From NCBI RefSeq assembly GCF_042477335.2, contig NC_091255.1, positions 21,368,501 to 21,432,500 of the forward strand: a stretch of DNA of 64,000 nt, read 5' to 3'. Source of the DNA: Ovis canadensis. Lineage: Eukaryota; Chordata; Mammalia; Artiodactyla; Bovidae. Within the stretch, counting starts at the first letter, position 1, and every line of letters starts with the position of its first letter. Position numbers and translations under genes: made by a program. Of this stretch, positions 54,485 to 64,000 are shown piece by piece. The notes under the pieces were generated by a model that saw nothing but the letters and a program-made list of their open reading frames with translations, was not told the DNA's origin and searched no databases.

Positions 54485-54600
54485 AAACCTAATTAGCTAG
54501 TTTGGTGTTTTCTATTGATAATTAGGTCCTTTAAAAGAATTCATAGGTGGTGATAATAAGCCCATTTAGAAATCTATTAAGCTTTGGGGGGAGGTTGAGG
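54485..54600. promoter_or_regulatory. Candidate noncoding regulatory element
   Basis: ACCTAATTAGCTAGTTTGG, TTGATAATTAGG, GATAATAAGCCC and CTATTAAGC within 116 bp. Confidence 0.45.
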
Positions 54601-55590
54601 GAAGCCTGGTCACGATTTGCACAGCTGCTTCCTCTTTGCTCATCTCCTCTCGTCCCCCCACTGCTCTCCAGTTCTGCACCCCTCTTTCCCTTCCTGCCCT
54701 CTTTGCGCGTCTGCACCCTTAGTTCCTCCAGCTCCTGCACATGAGAAGACCTTCGGCCGGTCCCTCCACAGCAGACAGTGGTGCGCGCTGATGCACTTCC
54801 TCCTCCCACAGCCCTCAAAGTGGGGGTCCATCACCATCCCCAGCTGACAGATGGGGAGTCTGGAGCACAGAGAGATCGGACATCCCCAGGGAAGCCGTGT
54901 GCCCTTGGGCAGGTGAGCCACAGGCCTGGCTCCTCATCCCTCCCCAAGCCTCACTTCATCAGCCTGCATCGCCCTCTCCCCCCCATGGCCCCAGACCTCC
55001 TCGCTCCAGGGCTCCCACCAAGCAAGGTGAGCTGGAATTTTACAGATCACTCCCTTGTTTTCGCAGAGAGTTAGTGCCAGGGCTCCAGAGCTAACTGCGG
55101 AGGGGTGTGTGGTGGACAATGACTTCAAATACACTTTGCTTCTCTAGCAACTCTTTTCCATTTGGATTTCTGCCCATTTGGAGGCCGAATGCCTCCCTCT
55201 CCCCCTCTTTCCTTCTTCCTTCTCCCCCCGCCCTTTTTTTTGTATTGAGGTGGAAGAGCCAGAGATGAAGTCAGCCAGCTTCTAACTGAGGGGCCCAAGG
55301 GGGTCCCCTAATGCCTCCATATCTGCATGAGACACCCCAGCTCTCTCTTATCACCCTCTGCATTTTCTTCATAGCACTTCTCACAACATGACATTTTCTT
55401 GAAAATTTGTGCACTTATTAGTTTATTACCTATCTCTCCCCATTACAAGTGCCCTTGGGTGGGGTGGGGTTGGGGAGTGGGGTAGGTGCAAAGATGTGCC
55501 TGTATATATCTGCTTTCTTGGGGCCTGCACAGAGCCAGAATGAGCAATGTTGAATGACTAAATGTGTTGAACCTGATCTTCAGTTCCCCA
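54601..55590. other. Unassigned; G-rich tract at 55457-55484
   Basis: The tract has five runs of three or four G and could form a quadruplex. Otherwise pyrimidine-rich unique DNA. Confidence 0.4.
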
Positions 55591-55727
55591 TCTTTTCTTT
55601 TTTTTTTTTTTTTGGCTGTGCCTTTCCTTGCAGTTTGAGGGATCTTAGTTCCCCAGTCAGGGAATGAACCCAGGCCCTTGGCAGTGGAAGCACGGCATCC
55701 TAACTAATGGACCACCAGGGAGTTCCC
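55591..55727 (-). mobile_element. tRNA-Glu SINE (CHR/SINE2 type)
   Basis: Poly-T, GGGATCTTAGTTCCCCAGTC, GGACCACCAGGGAGTTCCC; TCTTCAGTT flanks. Confidence 0.9.
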
Positions 55728-55835
55728 ACAGTCTTCAGTTTCCTCATCTCTAAAGCGGGGTTAAACTATCTCCTCTACAAGGAGCTGAAATGCCTGGCAC
55801 ACAGTGGGCGATCCACGAATGTTAGTGTCAACACT
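55728..55835 (+). mobile_element. MIR fragment
   Basis: CAGTTTCCTCATCTCTAAAG and GAAATGCCTGGCACACAGTG; cut on its 5' side by the SINE. Confidence 0.8.
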
Positions 55836-56204
55836 CCATCCGTCCCCTTTGGGTAAGCACTGCTGTATCCAGGGAAGTTCTGCGACTTAAAACACTGCTT
55901 TGATAACACCTCTTATTTATAGTGCAAAAAGTTTTTCCATAAAGCAAAGGAGAACTCCTAGATTTACCTACTTTGAAAATTGGGTATGTTTGTTTGTATT
56001 GGGCTTTCTTTAAGTGGGCTGACTGAGGGTGTGTAACTGTAGACAGTGGCTATATTAGTGCCTTGTTGTCAGAGTTCATGATTATGTAGCCTATGAAAAA
56101 GAAGGCTCAAATTAGACCTTCTTGAAACATAAGCACAACTGCAGAGATATAAAAGCCAGAGGCAGGGCCGCTGCTCTTAGCCTAGCTGGCAGAGAGCTTG
56201 CCCT
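55836..56204. other. Unassigned
   Basis: AT-rich unique sequence; no feature. Confidence 0.4.
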
Positions 56205-56344
56205 GGTGACCAAGCTAGGTTTGCATTGAGGACCCTCTGCTAGTTGCATGACCAGCTGGCAAGTTTTTGAATCTCCCCAAGACTGAGTTTTCTATAAAAT
56301 GAGGGTGGGTGGGTAATATTTACGTCTATCTTATAGCATGCCTG
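56205..56344 (+). mobile_element. MIR
   Basis: CTAGTTGCATGACCAGCTGG and GAGTTTTCTATAAAATGAGG. Confidence 0.6.
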
Positions 56345-56537
56345 TGTGTGCATGTTCAAGTCGTGTCCAGTTCTTTGCGACCCTGTGGACTCCAGCTCAC
56401 CAGGCTCCTCTGTCCATGGATTTTCTCAGGCAAGAATACTGGAATTGGTCTTCCTGATCCAGAGATTGAACCTGCGTCTCCTGTGTCTCGCACCCGCAGG
56501 TGGATTCCTTACCATTGTGCCACCTGGGAAGTCTTCT
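56345..56537 (-). mobile_element. Bov-tA SINE
   Basis: AGTCGTGTCCAGTTCTTTGC to CATTGTGCCACCTGGGAAGT; a short internal deletion after CTGGAATTGG. Confidence 0.9.
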
Positions 56538-56569
56538 GATAGCATAACCACCTTATTAAACGAAGCCAT

Positions 56570-56755
56570 GAGCTCAATCATTTATTCACTGAAAGCTTGT
56601 CAAACACCTGTGTGCCAAGCAATTGTGCTGAGCTCTGGGGGTTTAGCAGTGAGTGAGATATTCCATGCCCCGTGGGGCTTACCTCCTAGTGGGAATTCAT
56701 GACTCGGTGAAGCACTGAGAATGGTGCTCAGTGAGCGCTGGCCTGGAGGGTAACA
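56570..56755 (-). mobile_element. L2 3' end
   Basis: TCATTTATTCACTGAAAGCT, CACCTGTGTGCCAAGCAATT, GCCCCGTGGGGCTTACCTCC. Confidence 0.75.
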
Positions 56756-57054
56756 ATGCACAGAGCGGCTCGACAGTGACATGGCTTGTGGGTATAGGTC
56801 CGCGCCTCCAAAGATGTGCCGGTGGCTGGACATATCGCCATGCCATTGATCTCTGGCAGAATTTGGACTGGCTCCTCTTTCATGATGCTGAGATGCTTTG
56901 TGTGTGCGTGTGTTGGGAATCGATGGACGTGGGGGAGCGTGTGGCTTTCAGTGGACAGGGGTCAGTCTCATCTTTCTCTGCCCCTCTTCATGAACCACTT
57001 ATTGCCGCTCTCACAGGCACACTCTGCCTTCACACTCTGCTTTAACTCACCTGG

Positions 57055-57350
57055 GTTGCTGCTCCTGGATGGCTTTCTTCCTATCCCTGCAAACTCCACT
57101 CACCCTTCAAGGTCTTCCTTTGTGAAGCTGTTCCTGCACCTTCAGCTGGGAAAAATCCCTCCCTTGACTCTCCATCCTCCTCCTCTCTCACACCCATGTC
57201 CCTCTCCTCCCCACGTCCCTTGGTCTGTTTCAGCTCTCCTGCTGGACTGTGAGATCCTTCATGACTAGACCCTGTTCTGTTCACTTCTGTGTCCTCTGTA
57301 CCACATTGCTTTACCTGAAATAGACTCTCAACAAACATTTCTTAGGCAAT
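57055..57350 (+). mobile_element. L2 3' region
   Basis: CACTCACCCTTCAAGGTCTT, GGACTGTGAGATCCTTCATG, TCAACAAACATTTCTTAGGC. Confidence 0.85.
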
Positions 57351-57925
57351 TAAACAAATGTATGGCTCAGTGGATCTATATGGGATCATTAGATGTCACT
57401 TTTTCTGGGGGTGGGGGAGCCGAGGCAGGGGCCTCGTATAGAGCACTAATGGCCTTTTTCTTTGGTTTGTTTTTGCAGGGGCTGCTCTGCTTGTGTACAG
57501 AAGCCACGTGAATGCTGTAGCCCACCTCTCTGTGTACTCTCACGTGCATCCACAGTTGTCTTGGGTGTGTGCATGTGGGGCTATAGTGGCAGCCCAGTGC
57601 CCAGTGATGGATGAGGGGGGTGGAGGTGACTTTCCCAGGGGAAGATTAGCGCCTGGCAGCTATGATTTGTCTGGTGCCCTCCTGTCCTTTTGCTGGGCCC
57701 CACTGCAGAGCCATTCATTACAGAGGCTGCTGTCACAGGGCTGGGGGCAGGGGCTGAGCAATGTGTGTGTGTATAGAGGGGTGGCAGGTTGGACCCCTCC
57801 TCCAGAGAGACACTCATGCCAGAGCCCAGAGTCCTCTGGAGTTGTGAAGAAGAGGACCAAGGTGTAATTCAACTCCTGGGACATAACCATGCCCCCAGGG
57901 GTAACACTGTATGTGATGGAATGGG
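57351..57925. other. Unassigned
   Basis: No supported gene or repeat. Confidence 0.4.
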
Positions 57926-58060
57926 GCAGGGTTTCATTCATTCATTCATTCATTTGGCAAACAATTCAAGTGCCCACCAGACGTGTTCTCTCCTTTCATG
58001 GAACTCACCATTGCTGGAGGAAGGTAGGCTTGTAAACAGACAGTGCAAGGTAGGTAATAG
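57926..58060 (-). mobile_element. L2 3' end
   Basis: Starts with a (TTCA)n run and continues TCATGGAACTCACCATTGCT, TAAACAGACAGTGCAAGG. Confidence 0.75.
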
Positions 58061-58109
58061 GCTGGTTCAGACGGATGCCCTTTTGCCCGGGGGGACCTCA
58101 GGGCGAGTG

Positions 58110-58345
58110 AGAAACCGTAGGAGTTGGTGGAAAGAGCAATGAACTTGGAGACTGGAAACTTCAGCTTGAGTCCTGGCTTTATGACTTTCTAGTGTAATGG
58201 CCTTGGACAAGTCACTTCAAACCTGCTTAAGCCTTGTTGCCCACATCCATGAAATGGGGCCAATGATATGTCCTCCATCCATAAGGCTGTTTTAAAAGTG
58301 AAAAAACGCTGTTGCAATGCTTTTTAAATAGGAAGGTGCTACAGA
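58110..58345 (+). mobile_element. MIR
   Basis: GCTTGAGTCCTGGCTTTATG and CCTTGGACAAGTCACTTCAA. Confidence 0.85.
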
Positions 58346-58453
58346 ATCATTGTCACATCTGGGTAAGGACTCTTAGAAAAATCTCGGCTTGCCCTCTTCT
58401 CTCCAGCTAACAACCTCAAACTTATAGATCACTGCTTCCTCCATCCGTATGCA

Positions 58454-58480
58454 GGGGTGGGGTGGGGTGGGGTGGGGTGA
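58454..58480 (+). repeat. (GGGGT)n, potential quadruplex
   Basis: About five GGGGT units in perfect register. Confidence 0.9.
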
Positions 58481-58544
58481 GGCAGGGACTAGAAGCAGGG
58501 CAGCCAGATGAGTCTCCAAGGAAAAAATAATACAACCTTCCGCT

Positions 58545-58785
58545 TTGTATCTATCCAGCCCTCTATGGTTTACAACACAGTTTTATACTGTTTCTGTTTC
58601 TTGATCCCTATAACATCTTGCAAGCCAAGTCAAGGCAGATATTATTAACTCCCATTCTGCAGGGCAGGAAGAAGCTCAAATAGGATAAGGGGCTTGTCCA
58701 AGGTCACTTAGTAGGTGGATGAGCTAGGGCTGGAATCTGGTTCTTTCTGATATTTAAGCCCTTGCACTCTTTTCCTTTTTTCTAC
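58545..58785 (-). mobile_element. MIR
   Basis: CTCCCATTCTGCAGGGCAGG, GTCCAAGGTCACTTAGTAGG, GGAATCTGGTTCTTTCTGAT. Confidence 0.8.
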
Positions 58786-59075
58786 CCACCAGGGTTCCTC
58801 CTCTTTGATAAGACCCTCCATTCATCTCTTTTCTAGTCTGAGTGAAACTATCCCCACCCATGGAGAGCCCCCACCTCATGAATTGATACAGCACCCTCCC
58901 TATTCCCCACACCTTCATTTTGCCAACTAATGTCCACTTTTGGAAATAATGTCAGGGATGAGGGGTGAGCAGAAAGGGATCTATAAGTTTGAGGTTATTA
59001 ACTGGAGAGAAAAGAGCAAGCTGAGATTTTTCTAAGAGTGTTACTCAGATCTGGCATGCCCACAGATAAATTAGT

Positions 59076-59300
59076 ATGGTAAGGGGAGAAAGACAAAGCA
59101 AGGAGGGAGGAAGGAAGGGAAGAGAAGAAAAGGCAGGAAAGAAAGAGAGAGAGAACGGAAGTTGGGGTGGAGAGCTTGTAAAGGAAATACGGGGGGGGGG
59201 GAGCGGGGAATACAAGCAAATGAGGAAGGAGACAGGAAGGAATCTGGGAGAGCTGAGGAAGGAAGGTGAGAAAAGGGGAAGGAAGGAGGCCTAAGAGGCT
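59076..59300 (+). repeat. GA-rich purine tract
   Basis: About 225 bp with few pyrimidines, mostly GGAAGG/GAAAG words. It creates a 72-residue Lys/Arg/Glu frame and, antisense, a Ser/Leu/Pro frame; neither is gene-like. Confidence 0.85.
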
Positions 59301-59939
59301 GGGGAGGATGTTGGGGGAGGGCCAGCTATGCTCTGGCAAGAGGTGGGAGATTGAAGGCTGAATCACAGCAGGCTGTGGAGGAGAGGAATAAGTCATAAGC
59401 GCTGCAGGAGCAAAGGTCAAATATAGACTGATGGCTCCATTGTTTCCCAGCCTGTGAGGAGGACCCTGTCGGGGGTTGCTGAGATGCTTAACCCTTCCCT
59501 GCCCAGGTTTTTGATGATGAGATGCAGAGCAGGAAAAGCACCTGTGTGTCAGAGATGAAGATTGGAGAGCTGAAATTAGGGTTGGGCAAGGACCCCACAG
59601 GGTTGGGGCTGGGTCTTGGGAAAAGGGACTCAAGGGTCTTCTCTACTTCAACTCATAGGAAGGGAATAAATAAAAACATGCAAGGTCTCTTTTTCTGCTG
59701 ATAAGGGTTCTCTTTTTCTGCTGATAAGAGTCCTCTTTTTTCATCCCTGTGGGAGGAGATTTCCTAGAGCAGAAGGAAATTTCTGGAAAATGGTTCTTGA
59801 GTAACACCTATCCACAAGAACAATCATAAATAGTAGTATCAGTATAAAATAAATATTTACTAAATAATAAAAGCAAAATTAATATCAATATCTATCATGA
59901 ACACATTAATATATTATTACATACGCAGTGTTTGTGGTT
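59301..59939. other. Unassigned; short tandem duplication near 59684
   Basis: CTCTTTTTCTGCTGATAAG occurs twice in tandem (59684-59733). 59810-59930 is AT-rich. Confidence 0.45.
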
Positions 59940-60045
59940 TGCAAATAACTAACAAATATAAATCCTCTAAATCTAACAACAGTGTGTGACCAACATTATC
60001 ACTGTTTGCCACGGAAGAAACTGATACTCAGACTTGTCTAAATGT
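59940..60045 (-). mobile_element. Degraded MIR
   Basis: ATCACTGTTTGCCACGGAAG and AAACTGATACTCAGACTTGT. Confidence 0.45.
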
Positions 60046-60046
60046 G

Positions 60047-60321
60047 GCTGCTGCTGCTGCTGCTGCTGCTGCTAAGTCGCTTCAGTCATGTCCGACTCTG
60101 TGCACCCCCATAGATGGCAGCCCACCAGGCTCCGCTATCCCTGGGATTCTCCAGGCAAAAACACTGGAGTGGGTTGCCATGTCCTTCTCCAATGCATGAA
60201 AGTGAAAAGCTAAAGTGAAGTCTCTCAGTCATGTCCAACTCTTCGGGACCCCATGGACTGCAGCCTACCAGGCTCCTCCATCCATGGGATTTTCCAGGCA
60301 AGTGTACTGGAGTGGGTTGCA
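60047..60321 (-). mobile_element. Bov-A2 dimer with (GCT)n run
   Basis: Nine GCT-type triplets (60047-60073), two BovA monomers with the GAAAGTGAAAAGCTAAAGTG linker, end CTGGAGTGGGTTGC. Confidence 0.95.
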
Positions 60322-60721
60322 GCCTATTTTTAAGTCCTAATCCATAGATCTTTCTGCTACTCCACAGCTTTCCTTGGGCGGTATCATACCCACTTTATAG
60401 AGGGAAAAAAAAACCCACAGGGATTTGGGGGGATATATTTGGTTATATAGTGACTTGCCGGTTGAGAAAGCCAAATGTAGTTGGTTAGAGAAGGGAAGAG
60501 AGGGTAACGTCCATTGGTGGGACAGGACTTCAGCACCACGGACAGCCCCAGACACCGGCAACCTTGCCCCTCTTGCCTGGCAGCCCTGCCTTGTTACCTG
60601 CGTTCTCTTAAGGAGCGGTGCATCATCAGACCCTTTGGGCACCCGCCCCCCCCCCCAGGGGAGAGCTGGGGGCCGGATCGACTCCTCAAGCGCTGTAACT
60701 ACCTCCCACCCACCCCCACCC
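60322..60721. other. Unassigned
   Basis: Unique; a C-run at 60646-60656. Confidence 0.4.
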
Positions 60722-61100
60722 CAGCACCAATGATGTATAGACTGACAAAGGACTTAATGCTGTGAATACATAAAGCGCAAGGCCTGGGCGGTGGAGGGTG
60801 ACAGCTGCCCTTTAATGCTTGGCTTTTTAAAGATCATGGTAGAGTTCAGAAAGTATAGTCATGAGGTTTAATGATTTAATGGGGACGACTGGGGAGCAAA
60901 AATAGTTACTGCGCCCTGGGGAAAAGTGACTCCTCATACATATTACTTTAGCCTAATGGCCTATAACGCCCTCCCCTTGCGCCCGCGGGGGGAGTCACGC
61001 TACATAGCCGCTGTAATACCGAATGGCCTGATTAAATGCATATTAAACAATACTAAATTGGGGAAAAAAAGGCAGAGGCGGTGCTAAATGTATTTATTCA
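60722..61100. promoter_or_regulatory. Candidate noncoding regulatory element
   Basis: 380 bp repeat-free: GGGTGACAGCTGCCC (MEIS-like TGACAG overlapping an E-box), GGTTTAATGATTTAATGGG, CTTTAGCCTAATGG, GATTAAATGCATATTAAAC, with a CpG-rich centre CGCCCGCGGGGGGAGTCACG. Confidence 0.5.
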
Positions 61101-61555
61101 GTTCTGTGGGGGGACGATGTGGCTTCTCCTCTGGGATTAGGTGGAAGAGATCCTTCCCCCTACTGTTTCTCAAAAGATGTGGTACCCAATGGGATTTGGA
61201 GGGAGGTGGGGATCCCAGTTATCTGGGAGGAACTTAAGGAGGGAGACAACTCCAAAAATGGGGGGAGATGCCAGCCATTAAGGGACTTGAATGCTAGGAG
61301 GAAGAAGGATGAGCCAGACCCTGTGTCTTGGGACCTTCATGTGGTCCTCACTTTGGAGACTTGCCCACAGAATCATGGTTTTATTCTAGTCAGTCATTTT
61401 TAAGAGGCTGCTTTTCTGTAGGTTCTGAGGCTACTCTTGGGTCAACTGTGATGGTCTTTTATCTGTTAAACCCCACAGCCTTCTATCCATGGCTCTGGTC
61501 ACCAGTTTCTGAGATCTCTGACTAGAAGGAGAGTACAGCCTTAGTTCTTCAATGC
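61101..61555. other. Unassigned
   Basis: No supported gene or repeat. Confidence 0.4.
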
Positions 61556-61765
61556 ACCTGAGTTCTATACACCCATGAAATCACATTAAAATGACTGGGA
61601 GAGGTTTTTAAAATGCCAGTGTATGTTGGGTTTACATCTCAAGAGATTCTGATTCAATTGGCCTGGGGTGTGTGTGACCCAAGTGCTGGTGTTCTTACTG
61701 ATAAAAAGAATCAGTAAGAACCTGGGTGATTTCCAGTGTGCCTCCAAAGCTGAGAATCCCTTTAG
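61556..61765. mobile_element. MER5A-like element
   Basis: CTCAAGAGATTCTGATTCAA, GGCCTGGGGTG and AAGCTGAGAATCCC. Includes a 12-bp perfect hairpin at 61691-61721. Confidence 0.6.
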
Positions 61766-61784
61766 GAGCATACCAAGGCTCGGA

Positions 61785-61930
61785 GATAAGCACCTGGTTC
61801 AAGTTCTTCATTTTGCAGATGAGGAGTTGAGGCTCAGAGAGGCCATGGCCTCTCCAAGATCCATAGGGGTGGATCAGGCTCTTGACTCCCAATCCAGTGC
61901 TTTTCATACTACACCCCTCTCTTTTTCATG
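61785..61930 (-). mobile_element. MIR
   Basis: TTCATTTTGCAGATGAGGAG, TTGAGGCTCAGAGAGGCCAT. Confidence 0.8.
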
Positions 61931-62184
61931 GTAGCATGAACAGGGCCAGTACCAGAAGCAGGGACTAAGATGGGTTAGCATCTTGGCCCTGTAAATCTCT
62001 GCCCCAGACAAGCCAAGGCCAAACTCAGACCAGGCAGACTTAAGGCAGCATCTCCTCCCCTATACTTGGGGAAGAGGGATTCTTTGTATGGTTACTCATC
62101 CCTGTCTGAGATGCTAACATATATGGGTTTTCTGATCCTAAGAACCTTCTAGACTATCTCCCTGGACCTGGGTCCCCTAGGCCC

Positions 62185-62370
62185 TGGCTGCCAGTAACGG
62201 CATGGGCTCTGGAGCCAAGCTGCTTGGATTTAAATCCTGGACCTGCCACTTTATTACTGTTGTAACTTTGTGCAAGTTAACCCCTGTGATAACAGTACTG
62301 ACCTCATAAGGTTGATACAAAGTTTAAATGAGCTAATGTACACAACAGTACCTAGAACAGTGTCTGATTG
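62185..62370 (+). mobile_element. MIR
   Basis: GGCATGGGCTCTGGAGCCAA, GTAACTTTGTGCAAGTTAAC, ACAGTACCTAGAACAGTGTC. Confidence 0.9.
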
Positions 62371-62372
62371 CT

Positions 62373-62512
62373 CTGTGTGTGTGTGTGTGTGTGTGTGTTC
62401 AGTCGCTCAGTGGTGTCCAACTCTTTGTGACCCCATGGACCTGCCAGGCTTCTCTGTCCATGGAGCTTTCCAGGCAAGAATACTGGAGTGGCTTGCCAGT
62501 TCATACTCCAGA
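62373..62512 (-). mobile_element. BovA monomer behind a (GT)n run
   Basis: GT microsatellite 62373-62398, then TCAGTCGCTCAGTGGTGTCC to GGCTTGCCAGTTCATACTCC. No second monomer or head. Confidence 0.85.
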
Positions 62513-63239
62513 TTGCTATGTAAGTGATAGCTATTCTGGATTTAACATTTTAAATGTGCACTGCACTGGATTAGGTTGTTTGCGTATTTATCTCTGTTCT
62601 TTGAGTTCCTTAAGGATGGATTCTAAGGCCTGTACCTCAGGAATTTTGTTTACTTAGGTCTAGAATGGCCTCAGGTCCTACTCAGGATCCAGGTAAGGTT
62701 GGATATTGCCCTGCTCAAAGAGGAGAAGAAAAAAAGCCTTCTTCAACTTGGATGAGGATGGGGTAAGGAGGACAGAAACTTAGTTATGTAGAAACCCAGG
62801 CAAGCACGAGGCCCAGGGTGAAGTCTCTGCCTGTCCTCTATGGATTTTTGAAACACTTGAGGGTACTTTAGGTAGTGATGAGTGTTAGACTCCAAAAAAA
62901 CCCACTGGTAAGTGAGTATTAAAGAGAAAGAAGTTCTGCTTCTGGCTTCTGGGTGGGAATAGTAAGGTCGTACGAGTGGACATTTGTCTTTTTCCTTGCC
63001 TACAGCCTAACTTTGTTGAGGAGCAGTCTTATTTCTAGCCAGGCTGGTTTGCCTAGCCACTGTCTGGGATGCAATGGTTTGGACCCAGAAACCATCCAAG
63101 GCATGGCCTGTAGTCCATAGTGTCCTCCTCCTACTCCCACCAAGCACCTGCCCTTGTGTCTTGGGGAGAATGAGACAGGAGTACAGACTTCCAAAAAGGC
63201 ACCATCTTCCCAGACTAGCATCTGTACTTTCAGCTGCCT
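62513..63239. other. Unassigned; possible L2 at 62590-62660
   Basis: GAGTTCCTTAAGGATGGATT is loosely L2-like. Nothing else. Confidence 0.35.
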
Positions 63240-63640
63240 GACAAACAGGACTTTCTGAGAGTGGCCTTCCCAATGTCATCTCTAATGATGACCCTTTCCA
63301 AGTTTTTTGTCCTGGATGATGGCCCACTGTTCCTGATTCACATGGCTCCCTCAGATACCTCCAGCCTTGTTTCATCCCACTCTCTTCATCTGAATTTCCT
63401 TTCTCTGTTATTTCATGTCCAAATTCTGCTCATCCATCAAAGCCCAGGTTCACATCATCACCTCTAGCAAGCATCCTGTAGTGGAATGGACTCTTTCTGT
63501 ATTGAGCACCCTATAGTCTTCACATTTCCTTTTCTCATTGCCCTTATTAGAAACTGCACTATACCACAGTTATCTGGGCTCCTCCTGGCTCAGTCAACCA
63601 TTAGTCTAAGCTTTGAGGGTGTAGTGCCTTGCCTAACCAA
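63240..63640 (+). mobile_element. L2 3' region
   Basis: CATCAAAGCCCAGGTTCACA, CTCTTTCTGTATTGAGCACC; a moderately preserved sense copy. Confidence 0.7.
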
Positions 63641-63666
63641 TTTACATGTGCACTGCCTTGCATGTT

Positions 63667-63876
63667 GAGCCTCTCAGTCATGTCTGACTCTTTGCGATCC
63701 CACAGACTGTAGCCCACCAGGCTCCTCTGTCCATGGGATTCTCCAGGCCAGAATACTGGAGTGGATTGCCATTTCCTCCTCCAGGGGATCTTCTCCATGC
63801 AGGGATTGAACCTGAGTCTCCTGTGTCTCCTGCACTGCAGGCAGATTCTTTACCACCAAGCCACTGGGGAACCCCC
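63667..63876 (-). mobile_element. Bov-tA SINE
   Basis: CTCTCAGTCATGTCTGACTC to CCAAGCCACTGGGGAACCC; CCAATTT flanks on both sides. Confidence 0.95.
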
Positions 63877-64000
63877 AGCCAATTTGTGTGTGACCCACTC
63901 TAAAACATAAAACAGGATCTGTCTCAGAATTGGCATGTATTGTACAAATGAATAGAAGTTGAATGTTCTTACCTATCAAAGAATTCATGAGTTAGCCTTC

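Noticed and set aside
1-64000. Identification of the host gene locus
   Set aside because: The island pattern suggests a developmental regulator, but no exon is recognisable, so naming a gene would be a guess.

Overview
This is a window of mammalian nuclear DNA from a pecoran ruminant (cattle, sheep, goat or a relative). The diagnosis rests on interspersed repeats: many Bov-tA and Bov-A2 SINEs, four truncated BovB (RTE) LINE copies, artiodactyl tRNA-Glu SINEs (CHR/SINE2 type, short and long) and a ruminant L1 3' end. These sit on an older mammalian layer of MIR, L2, MER5A and one MLT1-type LTR. Species cannot be resolved by eye. I found no exon of a protein-coding gene that I recognise and no RNA gene. 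All long open frames have another explanation: the tandem repeat at 17.4-19.1 kb, BovB reverse-transcriptase remnants, GC-rich DNA, or SINE read-through.

Layout. 0-9 kb: unique sequence with homeodomain/POU-like AT-rich blocks (about 0.1-0.45, 3.9-4.7, 7.7-8.8 kb), a CpG-rich stretch (3.6-4.5 kb) and L1/SINE insertions. 9-17 kb: SINEs, MIRs, microsatellites and a young-looking BovB 3' end. 17.4-19.1 kb: a large 38-bp minisatellite of roughly 45 units. 20.7-21.2 kb: a long AT-rich repeat-free block. 22.0-23.3 kb: the strongest CpG island, with CCAAT, ETS and GC-box motifs, the best promoter candidate. 24-36 kb: mostly old MIR/L2 plus ruminant SINEs, an MLT1 LTR and a second BovB. 37-61 kb: further repeat-free AT-rich blocks (37.1, 43.9, 51.4, 53.5, 54.5, 60.8 kb) separated by repeat-laden DNA. 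61-64 kb: MER5A, MIR, L2, BovA and Bov-tA.

Interpretation (inference). Short AT-rich islands, free of recognisable repeats and rich in TAAT, ATAAATCA and octamer-type motifs, recur in a GC-moderate, MIR/L2-rich background. That resembles an intron or flank of a developmental transcription-factor gene carrying conserved enhancers. I cannot measure conservation, so these are candidates only, and I could not identify the locus. No novel protein system was found. The most notable items are the 38-bp minisatellite, the candidate enhancer series (especially a duplicated ATAAATCAT motif at 43.9 kb and an 18-bp perfect palindrome at 4.0 kb), the CpG-island promoter candidate, and CTCF-like motifs carried by Bov-tA copies.
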